Positions 6,377-7,891 of a DNA stretch of 7,891 nucleotides are shown here, piece by piece. The translations under genes were made by a program, and so were the position numbers. Source of the DNA: Elusimicrobiota bacterium (GTDB taxonomy: Bacteria; Elusimicrobiota; Elusimicrobia; UBA1565; UBA9628); the NCBI GenBank assembly GCA_023249695.1, contig JAHFCD010000029.1, forward strand, positions 1 to 7,891. The letters run 5' to 3'. The first letter of the stretch is position 1, and every line of letters begins with the position of its first letter. The notes below the pieces were generated by a model. The model made no database searches and was not told the origin of the DNA. It saw only the letters and a program-made list of their open reading frames with translations.

Positions 6377-7546
6377 CTAATTCTCCACTCCGACAAGATG
6401 ATCACGATACGCTTTTTCCGCGACCTTGGCGAGGAGTGAGTAGTCGCGGTGCGCGGACATGTATTCGGCCCCGCGGCGCCCCGCCTCGACCCGGCGGGCG
6501 CGATCGCGCGACAAGGCCAGGATCGCCGACGCAAAGGCGGCCTCGTCGAAGGGCACGGCGATCCCCCCTCCGGACGCCTCGAGGATGGCCTTCTGCTCCG
6601 GATTCTCCTCGGTGGCCACGACCGGCCGTCCGCGCCCCAGGCTTTCCATGAGCTTGGTCGGGGAGTTCATGAAGAAGTACGGCACGGGCGGCAGGGGCGA
6701 AACGCCGATGTCAGAGTCGTCGATACAGGCGGCAACCTCCGCGCGCGGAACCGGCGGAGTGAAGCGGACCGACTCGGTCAACCCCAGCTCCGCGACGAGC
6801 GCGCGAAGGCGATCGACTTCTTGGGAGGTTTGGGCGGCGCCGAGAAAATTCAGGCGCAGGCGAGGGTCCGCTTTGATCGCCAGGGCCATGGCGCGAAGCA
6901 GAAAATCGAGGCGGCGCACCCAGCCGAGCGCGCCGAGATAGAGAAGCTCGACCGTCGCGCGTTCCGCAGGAGGCGGGGACGCGACCGCGTCCCGGCAGCC
7001 CATTTGCATGGGGACGGTCGGGCCGCGGCGGCCCATGGCCTGGTAGTGCTCGGCCATGTGGTCGCTGATGGGCAGGAGCAGGTCGCAGGACAGCGCGACG
7101 CGATCGACGAGAAGGCCGCCGACCCAGCCCTTGATGAGCAGCCTGAGGCGAGCGAGGCCGCTGCGTTCGAGCGCCTGAGCCAGCACGATGGGGCCGTTGA
7201 GGACCGAAAGGTGGTAGACGAAAGGTTTGCCGGCCCGGCGCGCGAGCCAGGCCGCGAGGAGCGCGAAGAGGGGATCGTTACGGACCTGGACGAAGCTCAA
7301 GGACCGCTCCTTGAGCAGCGCCGACAGCCAAGCGATGAGCGGGCGCGCGGTGCCGTCTTCCCGGCGATACAAGGTGACGGGGTGGCCGTGCCAGGTCTCC
7401 CGGCGCATCGGCTCGGGCAGGCCGGAGATGAAGGCGAGCCAGTGGATCCGGTGACCGAGGCGCGAAAATTCCTTGGCGTAGATCTCCTCGAGCTGCGCTT
7501 CCTCGCAGGGCCAGCGCCGCCAATCGGAGACGAGCGCGAATTCCAT
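6377..7546 (-). CDS. Glycosyltransferase family 4-like (GT-B fold)
   Basis: Predicted cytoplasmic sugar transferase of 389 residues. The N-terminal half begins MEFALVSDWRRWPCEEAQLE and carries acceptor-side elements such as FVQVRNDP (85-92). The C-terminal donor-binding half shows LLYLGALGWVRRLDFLL (201-217), the strand LNFLGAA (232-238), DIGVSPLPP (279-287) and NSPTKLMESLGRGRPVVAT (294-312). The last motif fits the GT4 donor site, but the first glutamate of the usual E-x7-E pair is replaced (position 293 is Met; E301 is present), a variation known in some GT4 branches. The ATG at 7546 shares its A with the upstream TGA stop (TGATG) and has GAGGGG (7560-7555) 8 bases before it; a longer in-frame extension to 7855 is Arg/Pro-rich, lies over the neighbouring gene and is rejected. 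Donor sugar and acceptor are unknown. It forms a tight run with the partial gene upstream and the phosphatase downstream. Confidence 0.9.
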   Translation of the reverse strand: MEFALVSDWRRWPCEEAQLEEIYAKEFSRLGHRIHWLAFISGLPEPMRRETWHGHPVTLYRREDGTARPLIAWLSALLKERSLSFVQVRNDPLFALLAAWLARRAGKPFVYHLSVLNGPIVLAQALERSGLARLRLLIKGWVGGLLVDRVALSCDLLLPISDHMAEHYQAMGRRGPTVPMQMGCRDAVASPPPAERATVELLYLGALGWVRRLDFLLRAMALAIKADPRLRLNFLGAAQTSQEVDRLRALVAELGLTESVRFTPPVPRAEVAACIDDSDIGVSPLPPVPYFFMNSPTKLMESLGRGRPVVATEENPEQKAILEASGGGIAVPFDEAAFASAILALSRDRARRVEAGRRGAEYMSAHRDYSLLAKVAEKAYRDHLVGVEN

Positions 7547-7891
7547 CAGAACCGCCCCTCGAGCCACAGCGCGCGCGCGCCGGGCAGGCATTGGCCGCCG
7601 CCGCAGGGCCGGAGCAGCTCGCGCGCGTCGGCGCGGGCCTCGAAGAGGGCTCGCCAGGGCTTCAGGCTGTCCGCGGCGATCGGGGCCGGGGCCGAGGCGT
7701 CGTTGACGAGCAGAACGTAAAGACGGCCTTGATAGCGCCAAGCCCGGGCGTCGACGCCGTCGGGGACCGCGAACGGCACCTCGGCTTCGGCGCCCGCTTC
7801 GATGATGGGGCGCATCACGGCCGTTTCGCGGGCCACGCGGGACAGCGCCTGCCATTCCTCGGGATAGTCCGTCAGCTCGCGCCCTTCCGGG
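7546..7891 (-). CDS. C-terminal part of a glycoside-hydrolase-like protein, cut by the window edge
   Basis: The last 114 residues of a larger protein; the frame is open without a stop to the right edge, so the start is outside the window. An in-frame GTG at 7836 is unlikely to be the true start because coding sequence with the same character continues upstream of it (residues reading ELTDYPEEWQALSRVA). The visible part has a helix (WQALSRVARETAVMRPIIEAG) followed by beta-rich sequence including RAWRYQGRLYVLLVN and a closing RALWLEGRF. This helix-plus-beta layout resembles the terminal beta domain of several glycoside-hydrolase-like proteins, with the phrase for a readable own-name of amino acids 'VLLVN' frequent there; that is recollection of a pattern, not a match. 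A C-x4-C pair (CGGGQC) near the end could form a disulfide if exported. The stop overlaps the next gene's ATG by 1 base, so it belongs to the same transcript. Confidence 0.7.
   Translation of the reverse strand, partial: PEGRELTDYPEEWQALSRVARETAVMRPIIEAGAEAEVPFAVPDGVDARAWRYQGRLYVLLVNDASAPAPIAADSLKPWRALFEARADARELLRPCGGGQCLPGARALWLEGRF

Noticed and set aside
4183..6651. An 822-codon open frame on the plus strand opposite the phosphotransferase and phosphatase genes.
   Set aside because: It is a mirror of GC-rich codon use on the other strand. It covers two well-recognised minus-strand proteins plus the gap, and its translation is low-complexity (Asp/Glu/Arg/His-rich) with no recognisable domain.
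6449..7720. A 423-codon plus-strand frame opposite the second glycosyltransferase.
   Set aside because: It is Arg/Ala/Gly-rich shadow sequence over a well-supported minus-strand gene.
7547..7855. N-terminal extension of the 6377-7546 glycosyltransferase to 7855.
   Set aside because: The 103 extra residues are Arg/Pro-rich, lie over another coding gene in a different frame, and the ATG at 7546 has its own ribosome site and family-like N-terminus.
1..7891. CRISPR arrays, insertion sequences, tRNA genes or long direct repeats.
   Set aside because: Reading through the window showed no regularly spaced repeats, transposase-like proteins, terminal inverted repeats or tRNA-like cloverleafs.

Overview
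The window is about 7.9 kb of high-GC bacterial DNA (roughly two thirds G+C by eye). It carries part of a cell-surface polysaccharide (exopolysaccharide, capsule or O-antigen) locus. Coding density is very high, with genes abutting or overlapping by a few bases, and most starts have a clear GGAG-type Shine-Dalgarno. No rRNA, tRNA, CRISPR array or mobile element was seen, and nothing fixes the lineage. A Wzx/Wzy-style system with a low-molecular-weight tyrosine phosphatase would fit a Gram-negative-type bacterium, but this is inference.

Layout, right to left along the minus strand. First comes the C-terminal end of a gene cut by the right edge (7891-7546); its sequence suggests the terminal beta domain of a glycoside-hydrolase-like protein. 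It overlaps by 1 base a GT4-type glycosyltransferase (7546-6377), which is followed after 1 base by a low-molecular-weight protein tyrosine phosphatase (6375-5917). A 156-bp gap holds small inverted repeats and a conspicuous AT-rich, promoter-like patch. A second minus-strand run follows: a full-length polyprenyl-phosphate sugar phosphotransferase (5760-4336), a second GT4 glycosyltransferase (4308-3166), and an unrecognised six-helix membrane protein (3176-2454) that starts at a TTG inside the end of the glycosyltransferase gene.

On the left, a polytopic membrane protein on the plus strand (1181-2482), a plausible repeat-unit polymerase, converges on the six-helix protein and overlaps it by 29 bp. 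It is transcribed divergently from an ATP-grasp ligase-like gene (1124-30, minus). That gene has a near-consensus sigma70-type promoter (TTGACG, 17 bp, TACAAT) whose expected start point falls on the A of its ATG, so it is predicted to make a leaderless mRNA.

How the parts may work together: the phosphotransferase would load the first sugar-1-phosphate onto undecaprenyl phosphate, the two GT4 enzymes would add sugars on the cytoplasmic side, and the plus-strand membrane protein could polymerise or transfer the flipped units. The ATP-grasp enzyme may attach an amino-acid or other carboxylate substituent. The phosphatase could dephosphorylate a Wzc-type tyrosine kinase. No flippase, co-polymerase/kinase or outer-membrane exporter is in the window, so they would have to lie outside it. 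I did not find a clearly new system. The least explained items are the six-helix protein with charged residues inside its helices and the predicted leaderless promoter.
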